Of a stretch of DNA of 64,000 bases, positions 11,210 to 21,115 are shown piece by piece. The position numbers were made by a program, and so were the translations under genes. Position 1 is the stretch's first letter. Every line of letters begins with the position of its first letter. The notes under the pieces were generated by a model. The model saw only the letters and a program-made list of their open reading frames with translations. It ran no database searches and was not told the origin of the DNA. The stretch covers positions 203,814 through 267,813 of the forward strand of contig NC_011694.1 of assembly GCF_000150955.2 (NCBI RefSeq). The letters run 5' to 3'. The stretch is from Phaeodactylum tricornutum CCAP 1055/1. Its lineage: Eukaryota; Bacillariophyta; Bacillariophyceae; Surirellales; Neidiaceae.

Positions 11210-11882
11210 ATGGTTCGCATGTCCGTTTTGGCAGATTGCCTCAAGACGATTTCCAACGCGGAAAAGCGTGGACGCCGACAGGTTCTGATCCGACCTTCCA
11301 GTAAAGTCGTCATTAAGTTTTTGCAAAAAATGCAAGAGCATGGTACGTCGCTTTGTCGCTCTTGTCTGGTTGTGAATTGCGGAACGAAGGAAAAAGGGTC
11401 GCTTGCGAGCGCGCTCGGGGTATGTTTGCCGCGAGCTGCCTAGGACGAGGACCCAAGTAGGACCCTTTTTGATCCACACTTTTTTGGTTTGGAAAAATAC
11501 ACGGCTTCGTTCCCAGAATGACTTTGGCACAGAGACACACACTCACGTGATTATTAAACGCTATTGACTAACACGCCGATCTCTTGTGTCACAATCCAAC
11601 CAACGGAAAACATTGACTGCAGGCTACATTGGAGAATTCGAGATTATTGACGATCACAGAGCCAACAAGATCGTTGTGGAGCTAAACGGACGACTGAACA
11701 AGTGCGGTGTCATCTCTCCCCGATTCGACGTCAAGGTGGACGAAATCGAAAAGTGGATCGTCAATCTTCTGCCGTCTCGTCAATTCGGACACATTCTGAT
11801 TTCCACCACGTACGGAATCATGACCCACGAAGAAGCACGACGCAAAAAGACGGGAGGCAAAATATTGGGCTTTTTCTACTAG
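11210..11882 (+). CDS. RPS15A: 40S ribosomal protein uS8 (S15A)
   Basis: Small-subunit rRNA-binding protein. Two exons: 11210-11342 and 11623-11882. The intron of 280 nt has a GTACGT donor and a CTGCAG acceptor and splits a Gly codon. The product is 130 aa, exactly the usual eukaryotic length. It begins [19 protein letters not shown], with [18 protein letters not shown] in exon 1 and [59 protein letters not shown] and the C-terminal GGKILGFFY in exon 2. All conserved segments are present. Confidence 0.97.
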
Positions 11883-11927
11883 AGGAAGAATAGACTGATG
11901 AAGAAAGGTCAAGCGCGAAACGTCTAA

Positions 11928-12347
11928 TTACAAAATCGTAACAAAGAAAGAAGGATTATATTTACTCCCACTTCGAGATTCACCTGACCTGTTTGCTCCC
12001 CCACAAAAAAGCACCATCGTTAGCGTCATCATGATAGTCTTGTACTGTTTGTGGCCAACGTAGAGAGAAATTCGATTGACTACAATGTGCATCGGAGAAC
12101 CCTCGTGAACTGTAAGCGTGATGCAATTTTTTGCACAGAGTTCGACAACTTCCACTAATACATGCTCTTGGGTCGCTTGGAGGGTGATTTGATCAGTCTC
12201 TGCGGGTATTTTCGTAGCATTGTTGTGGCATTTTGAAAATAGAGATAGGGACTGTCTGCCAGAGGTCATCTCCACGGTAGCTTTATTGCCTTTGCCCCTC
12301 CATTGCTGTACAATTTGCCAACGAACATTCAAGTCCAGCAGAAACAT
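11928..12347 (-). CDS. Small hypothetical ORF (139 aa), uncertain
   Basis: An ATG-initiated frame convergent with uS8, only 46 bases beyond its stop. It shows alternating hydrophobic strands (DQITLQATQEHVLVEVVEL, ITLTVHEGSPMHIVV, YVGHKQY). The pattern faintly resembles the last third of a sliding-clamp (PCNA-type) fold, but the match is weak. No second domain or upstream exon is evident. It could be a real lineage-specific gene, a gene fragment or a chance ORF overlapping the uS8 3' UTR. Confidence 0.3.
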   Translation of the reverse strand: MFLLDLNVRWQIVQQWRGKGNKATVEMTSGRQSLSLFSKCHNNATKIPAETDQITLQATQEHVLVEVVELCAKNCITLTVHEGSPMHIVVNRISLYVGHKQYKTIMMTLTMVLFCGGANRSGESRSGSKYNPSFFVTIL

Positions 12348-13234
12348 GATAGAATCCTGAGCTCTATTAATGTAAGTGTATTTGTAGAATACACGTCATT
12401 GAGTAGAATATGGGGGAAGATTCGTGAAGCTCCAATTTAAAATTGTAGGTAAAGCGATGCGTATGGTTGCATCTCGAGGTCAGCTAAACAATTTTCAAAC
12501 GGAGGCGTTTATGGGAATGGTCTTGTTGTACGGAGCGAGACTTTGCACGCAGACTGACCTGTGATGGATTGGTCTAGGCAAAATTGTTTTCACGCTGTCA
12601 CATTTCTTCGTTGCTTTAGCTTTTGCGAAGGACAAAGGCAAAGGTTTTTGTTCCTTTTCTGAGTTAATAAACTAATGTAAATGTAATGTAACCGTAAGGG
12701 AGCACGTAGACTGTATCTGCGCAGGCTTCCAAAAATACCCACCATTATTTGAATTTTAAAAAAACCATTGATTACTGACTGGGAGGAGCTCTCCGGTTGA
12801 AAAGTATTTCCACCAGAACTATGACAAAGCCTATTCCCGGCAATGCGTAATCAATGTAAGAAGACACATACATGAACAGCTTTCGCTTTCGATGGCATGA
12901 GAAGTTATAAATTAAAGATGTAATTATGCAAGACACCTCCCGCTTTCATAATATCACGGGTGATCATTAGCAGGGGTATCCCTGTAGCCACATGTCGCAA
13001 ATTGCTGACTGTAAGTGTACGGAAAGCGTTAAATTATCTTGCTAGAAGGGGTAAAGCTCAATCCAGGGATTTGGTAACGCCCAAACAAATAAGTGGCACG
13101 TCGCGCACGTCCAAAACCATCATGGCATGAACAAATGTAATTCGGCGTGAGTGTACACACCTCTACAGTCCGAAATTTCACGAATGCTCTTCGAACCTTG
13201 AACCCAAACTTCATAAAGTCTCACTTGACAGATT
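12348..13234. other. Intergenic region, nothing recognised
   Basis: About 0.9 kb of AT-rich DNA upstream of the sulfotransferase gene. It has no protein-like ORF, RNA or repeat and presumably contains that gene's promoter. Confidence 0.5.
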
Positions 13235-14484
13235 TTGGTAAATTCAAAAACAATGTCACATAGATCTGCCAAAGTTATTCCAATCATATGGATTCTAGCC
13301 ATTGCCATTTCGGCGATCTTCCTCCGGCTGCAAAAATCGTATTTGCTGTCTTCTCTCGCTAAACCGGCAACTATATTGCGAGTGTCGTCTACCATTGACT
13401 TACAGGATGGAAGCAATGATGCAGAAACTTTTCCTGATGCCTTGACGTCAGGAGCGGTACATCACATTGCTTCAAATAAAGTTTTCCCCCCTTTGTCGAC
13501 TATTATTGACCAAAATAATGAAGTCACCGGGGACGCAAGTTTCCTCCTCGATTTTGCCATTATTGGTCATCCCAAGACAGCCACGAGTTTCATCCTCCAG
13601 TGGCTCGCTTCGCATCCTGAAATTCAGACTGAAGTACATGAAGTGAATTCGCTATCTCGGGGGGATGCTGCGGCATTAATCCAGCGTCTCTACAATCTTC
13701 CTAGAGGAAAGCATTTTAAGCGCGGGTACAAAGCTCCCCGCGATATATTGTTACCCAAAGCTATGAATGCAATTGCTCAATACTGGCCCAATACGGGTTT
13801 GATTGTTGGTGTGCGCCATCCTGTTCTTTGGTTCGAGAGTTTCTATAATTTGTGAGTGCAATGCTGATATTTTTTTCTTGTTGTCAATGCATTTCTAAAA
13901 CATTGCTCGATATTGCGAGCATTATTTATAGCCGGGTGCGCAGCAATGTTACAATGCCCCCACCAGAAACGCTTAATGGAGTATGCTCTGAACATTCATA
14001 TAATGTATGCGCTGATGAATCTCTCTTTCATCTCCACTTAAGCTTATTGGGTAAGACAAATCGTTCAGACCGCTTTGAGCAAAAGCTGTTGAACACAAGC
14101 CCCTTGGGCGGTCAGTTGGGCGGATTCAAGACTATCAATAAGCCTTTTCCAAACAAAGTTTTTCTGTACGAACTTGGCCAACTGTACGACTCAAACCATA
14201 CGCGACGAGACCAATACCGACTTGATGTGAGTTCGTTTCTAGGCCTGAAAGAGCCTTTGTCTCCCATCAAGGACGGCCATAAAAGTAGAAATGCGAAATG
14301 GGCCTTGGATATATGCGAGCCTCGATACACTGCTCTTAGAGGATCTTTGATGAATATAGCACGGCCGGCTTCCATCTGGATACGAGAGTACTTCTTGCGG
14401 AGCCCCGATGTTATGGTTTCGTCCCAACAGCACTTCAAAGATCTTTTGGGTAGCTGGCTTAAAGATCCTTGTGAAGACTTGTAA
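13235..14484 (+). CDS. Type II membrane (Golgi-type) sulfotransferase
   Basis: Two exons: 13235-13851 and 13932-14484. The intron of 80 nt has GTGAGT at the donor and ATTTATAG at the acceptor and splits a Phe codon; the product is 389 aa. A single N-terminal membrane anchor (IPIIWILAIAISAIFL) is followed by a luminal stem and a sulfotransferase fold. The PAPS-binding 5'-phosphosulfate loop is IIGHPKTATSFILQW, and the 3'-phosphate motif is VGVRHPVLWFESFYNFR, which is completed only after splicing. This supports transfer of sulfate from PAPS to a glycan or other luminal acceptor. The acceptor cannot be told from sequence. Either ATG, at 13235 or 13253, gives a type II topology. Confidence 0.82.
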
Positions 14485-14856
14485 AGTACGCTTTGGCGGG
14501 TAGACTAGGCACTGGTGGGATTTCATACCCTTCTTCCTTGTGCGAAGTACCATGTGACTCATCTAAAAGGCTAAGAAAAGTAAAGTGGTCGCCGTCACTT
14601 TCTATTATTTTGGTAGAAAAACTTTTAATAAAGAAGTATTGGAAACCATTGCTAGCATTTCATGAGACAAAGGGCGGGAAAGCTTTTAAAAAAGTAACGG
14701 ATTGTTTGTCTATACCTCCTTGTCAAGTTATCCTGGTGTGTTGCTTTCCGAATTCCCGGTCAACTACTAGTTCTCCCGTCGATGAGCAAATAGGGACATA
14801 ATTATTCCCGCTCTTATAGAAACTAGACGCAATCAAGAGCCACAGAACAGCCTGAT
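14485..14856. other. Convergent intergenic region
   Basis: 372 bases between the stops of the sulfotransferase and the ankyrin gene, presumably both 3' UTRs. Nothing else is visible. Confidence 0.5.
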
Positions 14857-15837
14857 CTAACGACTGTAAATTTCGATTTTGTTTTCGGTGCCATTTTTCT
14901 GCATCCCTACCCAACATTGGCCGTCTTTGGACGTCGTCTGCGAAATCGGCGGGTTTGAGGACTGCTGGTATTTTGCTTGTTTCTTTGTCATAAAACTGGA
15001 TCCGTACGCAAGCTCATCGCCGCCCAAAATACTCCAAATCTTGGAGTCGCGCTCGGCGCCGTCTTCGGGGCTCCCGTCCGACGTCGTCGATAGAGACAGT
15101 ATCGCAAAATGAATTGGCAAGAAACCCCGTTGATCAGGTATACGCAAGCTTTTTGGACAAGCGTCCACCAATGCCTGCACAATCTCCACGGAAGCTTTGG
15201 AAAATACGGCAACGTGGAGTGGCAAATAGCCACCGGTCATGGTTGCAACCATGCATGGATCTAGGCGTGGTGGTTGAGGCAATCGACGAAGACGACCTGC
15301 TTGTGATCGTCGGTTGGCATTCTTGATTGTACTGTTGTAGCCGTGGCAAGAGTGGAGTAGGAACTGTATGATTTCAGGATCACATCGGTAGAGAATCGCC
15401 GTATGCATGGGTGTGTACCCGTCTTTCCAATCCGGCACGCCAATGGTGGTCGGATCAGCGCGAACTAGCTCCCGAACAATGATAGGACCATTTCCTTTGA
15501 TATGCCAGTTTCGCTGTTGAACAGCAACGTGTAGGGGAAGCTGTCCATGCATATCAGGTACCTTGATTGCGTTTGGAAACGCCCGCAAAGTGAATCGAAG
15601 AATTGACAGTTCCCGTTGTTCCCGTACGACAACGTGCAGGGGTAATTCCATAGAGAGCTCGACATGGTCTCGGAAGAGCCTGGGCTGATAGGACAGGATC
15701 TTACGAATATCGTTCAACGTACCAAAGCGAAGGACGTGTAACAGGTCTTTGCTCAGAACCATTGTGTTCGTCTCTAATTCCCGTGCACTGACAGAGAGCA
15801 AATGAGATGTTGTTTCCGTAAAATCGGAAACGCGCAT
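14857..15837 (-). CDS. Ankyrin-repeat protein
   Basis: Single-exon 326-aa protein from the ATG at 15837; Met26 is an alternative start. At least five ankyrin-type repeats span residues 30-260, each with a PLH or PMH core: ELPLHVVVRE, GQLPLHVAVQQ, GYTPMHTAILYR, GYLPLHVAVFSK and GFLPIHFAILSL. Repeat length is irregular, with an Arg/Pro-rich insert between the third and fourth. The C-terminal 65 residues are polar and probably disordered. There is no signal peptide, so it is likely an intracellular scaffold. Ankyrin proteins of this loose type (xLPLHxAV) are abundant in diatoms; a specific partner cannot be named. Confidence 0.8.
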   Translation of the reverse strand: MRVSDFTETTSHLLSVSARELETNTMVLSKDLLHVLRFGTLNDIRKILSYQPRLFRDHVELSMELPLHVVVREQRELSILRFTLRAFPNAIKVPDMHGQLPLHVAVQQRNWHIKGNGPIIVRELVRADPTTIGVPDWKDGYTPMHTAILYRCDPEIIQFLLHSCHGYNSTIKNANRRSQAGRLRRLPQPPRLDPCMVATMTGGYLPLHVAVFSKASVEIVQALVDACPKSLRIPDQRGFLPIHFAILSLSTTSDGSPEDGAERDSKIWSILGGDELAYGSSFMTKKQAKYQQSSNPPISQTTSKDGQCWVGMQKNGTENKIEIYSR

Positions 15838-16354
15838 GGAATTGTGAGCGGGCGAGTCATCGACCGTAGTCGAACGAGGTAAGGAAGTTGCGTGTCAGAC
15901 ATTCCTAATCCCGATGGAAGAACAAGCTCGGATGAGACAGAGAATGATAAATCCCGGGACACTTACAAGTGAATATGGTTTTTTGAATACCGATCAGACA
16001 TATTTGCAATATGATAAAGTCGATTCGTATTAGCTTTATAAATAGCTATTCATCGGTCGGATCATTCGCTGTGAGCAGGTCTTCCTCGCCGTAATAGTTT
16101 TCCTCCAGGGAGAATTCGAGAAATGACGATGTAAACGCTGTCGGGATACCTACCTATTATCTACCAACCCATCAATAAATGCGGCGAACATTTTTCGACG
16201 GAGTCTATTGGAACGACTAGGGCTATCTGCGAGAAAAGGTCGAAGTTTTTTTTGCAACGTGCTGATCCACAAGCAACCAGCTTGTATATGCTATTTGGCG
16301 ACAGCGCACTACACGCACGTTCCATATAGTTCCAGCTTACACTGGAAGCTCTCC
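15838..16354. other. Divergent promoter region
   Basis: 517 bases between the ankyrin gene (minus) and the RING gene (plus). The frame of the RING gene is open back to 16208, but that stretch lacks domain character. No further feature is visible. Confidence 0.4.
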
Positions 16355-17482
16355 ATGATGGCGGACGACTGCCCCATTTGCTGCGAGCCTTTTTCGCAGG
16401 CCGATCACGCTTATCCATTGCATTGCCCAACCCCCACTTGTGCCTTCAATTTCTGCTGCAATTGTGTCACTTCCATCCAAAAGTCTGCTGCAGATGGCTA
16501 TCAAGAAGCCTCCGACGGTTCTCGACAACTTAAAGTACAAGTCCAGTGCCCCCAGTGTCGGGGCAGGTACGTTTGTGCAACCTACAGCAGCACGTCCAAT
16601 AATGCAATTGTTCCTGCCGTTCTCTTAATGCGGCAAGCTTCCGAGTTGGAGGCCGTAGTTTCGACGAAAGACTCAGACCTATCGGCTACCGAGCTCGCCA
16701 CCAAACACCAATTTTGTCAATCGTGGAGCCTGCGCGATTTGAAAGATGCCTTGGAAACGTTAGAAACGTACCACTACGAAATCGGGAAAAATATCGGTCG
16801 GTCGAGTTTAGCGACGCTAGACTGGGAGTCCTGGGCCCACGCTTTACCGGAACAGGCCTCCGGCAACAATATGAGTTGTTTACCATCATGCATGACCGGA
16901 GATGGTGCCAAACACCCTAGCTCGGTAGAGATAGACCCTTCATTGTTTTTAGGACTGGACGAGTTCGTGACGCGAGATGAGCAAGTCTTTGTTCACAATC
17001 TCCTAACATCCGGTGATGTACAAGGTCTGGTTCAGGCAGCACAAATATTGCAATCCATCTTGCAACTTGCTCAATCCGGTACCGCTACGATACAATCGGC
17101 ATCAACCAAGACACCAGTGCAGTTACAGAGCTTGCGCGAACGCTTTCCTCTTCCAGCCCGAATGCCTCGTTCCGTCAATTTGCCCGTCTATGATCCTATG
17201 GCAAAATACAAGTTGCTCAAGTTTGACAACAAGAATACGCTGGAGATTGCCTCACTCCACCACGGGGCCGGTAAACTGGGCTTGCGCAAGCGAGACGTGG
17301 TAACGCATCTGGAAGGCGAAGCAATCTTGGATTACGATGCCTTTGTCAGTATGCTACAAGCCTACTACGAACAAGATCCGGAAACCTCTCTAGCCTTGGT
17401 TGTCAATGCAGACAAAGAAACGGCACAAGCTCTGCAAAGACGTTCGCAAACCATTATTTGCGCATCTACGCGTAGGCTTTGA
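16355..17482 (+). CDS. RING-type zinc-finger protein with C-terminal PDZ-like domain
   Basis: 375 aa from the ATG at 16355 (Met-Met-Ala-Asp-Asp-Cys); an in-frame ATG at 16208 would add 49 residues. The N-terminus has Cys/His spacing of a RING variant: CPICCEPF, then HCPTPTC and FCCNCV, then after an insert VQCPQCRGRYVC. The middle is helical. The last 100 residues look like a PDZ domain: a carboxylate-loop-like segment, then GLRKRDVVTHLEGEAI and a final helix and strand. RING proteins are usually E3 ubiquitin ligases, and a PDZ domain would supply the substrate contact. That activity is inferred from the family; the RING is not canonical C3HC4. Confidence 0.68.
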   Translation: MMADDCPICCEPFSQADHAYPLHCPTPTCAFNFCCNCVTSIQKSAADGYQEASDGSRQLKVQVQCPQCRGRYVCATYSSTSNNAIVPAVLLMRQASELEAVVSTKDSDLSATELATKHQFCQSWSLRDLKDALETLETYHYEIGKNIGRSSLATLDWESWAHALPEQASGNNMSCLPSCMTGDGAKHPSSVEIDPSLFLGLDEFVTRDEQVFVHNLLTSGDVQGLVQAAQILQSILQLAQSGTATIQSASTKTPVQLQSLRERFPLPARMPRSVNLPVYDPMAKYKLLKFDNKNTLEIASLHHGAGKLGLRKRDVVTHLEGEAILDYDAFVSMLQAYYEQDPETSLALVVNADKETAQALQRRSQTIICASTRRL

Positions 17483-17823
17483 ACAAAAAATATCATCAAC
17501 TGATTTAAGCGTTTTGCAAGTTTTTATAGGAAGCCGTGCATTCCTTAAAGGGAAAAAGCAATATGCACTAGCTAAACTTATCTAAATGGATCTATAAAAT
17601 AGGATGACGATAGAAATGAAATTCAAGAGCGATGAAGAATCTCGAGACATAAACATTTTGGGGTGAATCCCCTGCCCCAAGGACTGTGCCACCGAAGCGA
17701 AGGGAATGCCTCGTAACCTCATTGCTTTCGTAATCGGTGAACGCGCCCCTTGGAGAATGTATGTTTAAACATTTAAATGACGGTATCGGAAAGGAAGTGT
17801 TCAATTGACATATCTTGCATCGA
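17483..17823. other. Convergent intergenic region
   Basis: 341 AT-rich bases between converging stops; nothing recognised. Confidence 0.5.
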
Positions 17824-20143
17824 TTAATCGGCTAGCTTTGTCGTCATCACAGGCAGAGGTCCCATACCATAGTGCTCAGCCACAATCAAATAGTGCGTGA
17901 TCCGCGAATCTGAGCTCAAAGGATAAGCAGAAATAAAGCTATGGAAGTGCGATCCAGAGTTCTGTGCTTGGACCAGCTGATGTGCAGCAGGACGTTTGAG
18001 GTGGATTTCTTCCATCCACTTCGCAAACGCATGTCCATCCGTACCACTACAATTCAGTTTATCAAACGATACCTTTCCGACGACGTCGCTGGCAATATAG
18101 CCTGTCATGTCTTCCCAATGCTTGTTGACTTGTACTATCGTATGGGGTGCGTCAGCTAGCATGAGCAAAATAGGGTTTTCAAATTTGCGATGGCAGCTTT
18201 GTACAGTGTTGGGTACAACGGCAAAGCTATCCGCACCCATGGCTTGTTTAAGCTGAAGCATGAAAGCCATGACATCGAACATGAGGTCAATACTGGTAAT
18301 CTTGTGTGCACTGTTGAATCTACCGCATAACATTCCCTGTTTAGACACGTCAACCTGTGCTCCCAGCTCGGTAGCGTTGGTAGTCTTCATGACCCAGCGA
18401 GCAAGCATTTGCCCTCCAGAAACAACCGCATCGTCGGTCACCAAAGAGTAGCGAAATTCAACTTTGCCTTCAGGAAATTTCTTCCGATCAACGAGCGAAT
18501 TAAAAAGAACGTGCAGGGAGGCTGTATCAGCTACCATGCCGTCGATTCCTTGAATATACCTTTGGCATTTAGAGGCTTGCACTTCGTATGCTGGGAATGA
18601 ACGGTAGGGTGTAATAGGCATCGTACTGGTAAAGCAAGTCTCATCAAGAATGCTCGACCAAAGCTCTCGATTCTTTTCGTTTGCGACTCGAAGGGCAAAG
18701 AACGACATGAGAACCTCGATTCGGGTATTATGAATCTCCACCATGCTCTTGGCAGCAGCAGCTCGTTCAGATACTAGAGAATCGCGTTCTCGACAAAGCT
18801 GGTCGACGGTAGACTTTAACTCTTCCAGGTAGGCCTTCTTTCGCTTGCGTGTGTTTCGGGCGTGTTCTCGATTACGATCTCGGCTAGCAACAACGCGCTC
18901 CTTTTCTGTCATGTTTCCAGTATCAAGTGGCTGAGGCTTTGCTCGCTTCGCGGGAGCAGTCGTCCGTACCCTACCTTTCCCCCCTGGCACTGTCCTCTTA
19001 CGATTCGAATCGTCAGTATCACTACTTGAAACAACAACAGGAGCTTTTGAAATTGAAAAGTGCATGGGCCCTGTTGTTTCCACGGTGTCCATTTTCGCAG
19101 ATTGCTCTTGGGGAAGCTCTCCAAAATTGTTTCGTTGGTCAACAGGTCGCGAGAGGCTACCACATTGTACACTATCTGAATAGCATTGGTTTGGTCTCGG
19201 AAGTATTGAAGAGTTCTGGGACGGCTTGCTGTTCAGATGGCGGTATTTTTGTACGTTGTCTACTTCTACACTCGATCCACAAAACTGCTGAGTGGCTTGC
19301 GACACCTGGTGTTGAGCCTGCGCAAATTGTAATTGCTGTTGCAGCTGTGCAATTTGCAACTGTTGGAGAAGTATACTCGGATCCGTCGTGTACTGCGATT
19401 GAAACTGCTGCACCTGTGGGTTCTCTTGATGCTGCTTCCGTACGTCATCTTGAAAACGAACTTGCTGTAGTAATTGCGGATGATCAACCTGCCGTAATTG
19501 CTGCAATGATTGAGTTGGTTGGAGTCCCTCAGAAGCTTCTTGATTAGCGTGACACGGTCCGAGGCTAATTTGCGGCAGGCTCGATTGTTTCGCCTGGTCA
19601 CATTCCTGGTGTTTGTTTGACTCGTTTGTTTGAAGCTGCCTGAACTGCTGCCCGACTTGACTCCCCGCTTTGCCATTCTGCGGAAAGAATGGTTCACCGC
19701 TCCCCTGCATGCTCATGGCACCCTCGCCCAAACCTTCTTGTTGCAGATAGTTTGAGTAGAAGTTATTCTGCTGGTCCTCTTCCGACAGCTGAAGAGAATC
19801 CTGAGAAACAGGCTTGTCTTGGAAAGCGAGCGACATTGCCTCGACTGATCGACTTCGGGGTGGCACTCCATTACCGTCGTTGTTCTCTCCCTCCCAAGAT
19901 AACACACTCCCCCAATCACCGACACCGTCATCATTTGGTTCCTGTAAAATATAGCAAAGTTCGCGTAAGAAGAAATCCGCGAAGCAACTACAATTTAGCA
20001 ATCACAAATGAATCTCCAGACAAGAACGAAATCGCAGCAAATTCCTAACTAAAACCAGTGGCATCGTGCTCCCAATTCTTTTCCAAACGTACAGTGTATG
20101 CGTCGCTCTCGTCTAGTCGTAAACTGTATTCAGAGCTGTTCAT
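17824..20143 (-). CDS. bZIP-PAS transcription factor A
   Basis: Two exons proposed: 20143-20093 (17 codons, starting MNSSEYSLRLDESD) and 19941-17824. The intron of 151 nt has a GTACGT donor and a TTTTACAG acceptor; the product is about 722 aa. The long frame itself begins at TTG, so an upstream exon is needed; the exact first exon is inferred. The N-terminal 350 residues are Gln/Ser-rich, with a QLQIAQLQQQLQ coiled segment. Residues around 370-435 form a bZIP: basic region RDRNREHARNTRKRKKAY, then a short leucine zipper. A conserved middle region follows, and a C-terminal PAS domain near 610-710 (VNKHWEDMTGY). The tandem neighbour B is its paralogue. Architecture resembles aureochromes, but the LOV cysteine position is Ser (GKVS), so flavin photochemistry is unlikely. 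Confidence 0.85.
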
Positions 20144-21115
20144 AGTCAATTTCTTCCTGTTGTGGACGGATAGAATTGGTTGTAATGGTTATTTTGTATC
20201 ACTCGTGCAGAACAATCGGTTTGCTTCTGCTGCAGGGCTTCGGTTTAGAGCACCTACTCACGTTGAAAAACACAGGAAAGCAGCGAGAGACCGCAAATGG
20301 AATCACACGCAACCTTCTCTATTGGTGGACCACATCATAGACATACACGATGCATGGAGCAGCTGTTGATTCCCGGAAGCTAAGCGAAGATGGGAAACAC
20401 CAGATGTCTCCAGAAAAGTTGCCGTTTTTTCCCTATAAGTAAACCATACTTTCCAGAGAAAACAGACATAGAATTCGTCTTCCTCCAGATGGCTTTCCAT
20501 TGATATATAGGGATAAAATACTCCATCGTGCCATATGTAGTTGTATCGTCCCATTCAAAAGTTGACATCCTCTTTCAAGGTCGGTCCATATCCGATTCAC
20601 TGTTTACCATTGGCTCTAACACAAGTTCGGTTTCCAACTCTAAAGTTCGTTAATCTCTTACAACAAATCGATCAGCGAACCCTCCCTTAGTCAGTCACTC
20701 ATCGGACTGCCGCTGGATTAAGATTGACAGAGAGCCTTGTTTATACATCCCGTTCAAAAATAAGGTAGTTGTCTAAAAACGCACAGTAGAATACAAATGG
20801 CTAGCTGTAAAAGCGTATCGTTCACGCGTGTTGTTAGTACAAAATCAATATATAGAGTCAAATATTGTACACGAACAAGCTCTTTGTCCTTCGACCTTTG
20901 AAAAATCAAGAGTATAAAAATACTCCGGCAGTACAACTAAAACGACAGGAATACATCTATTCGCTCTTGTTTGATATGCCTTCTGATAATGAGGAAGTAG
21001 AAAGTAACCCTGCCACTGCCACTGGATTTGTTTGGTTCTGCTGTAGGCTTGTGAAGAAACTTGGACTCATTGACGGAGCGGCGTTCGGGCTCGGAGTACA
21101 ATTTATCGAAGTCGT
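20144..21115. other. Spacer between the two bZIP-PAS genes
   Basis: 0.97 kb holding the promoter and possible extra leader exon of gene A and the 3' UTR of gene B. A further donor-like GTGAGT lies near 20260 on the minus strand, but the ATGs upstream of it run into stops. No repeat or RNA gene is seen. Confidence 0.45.
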
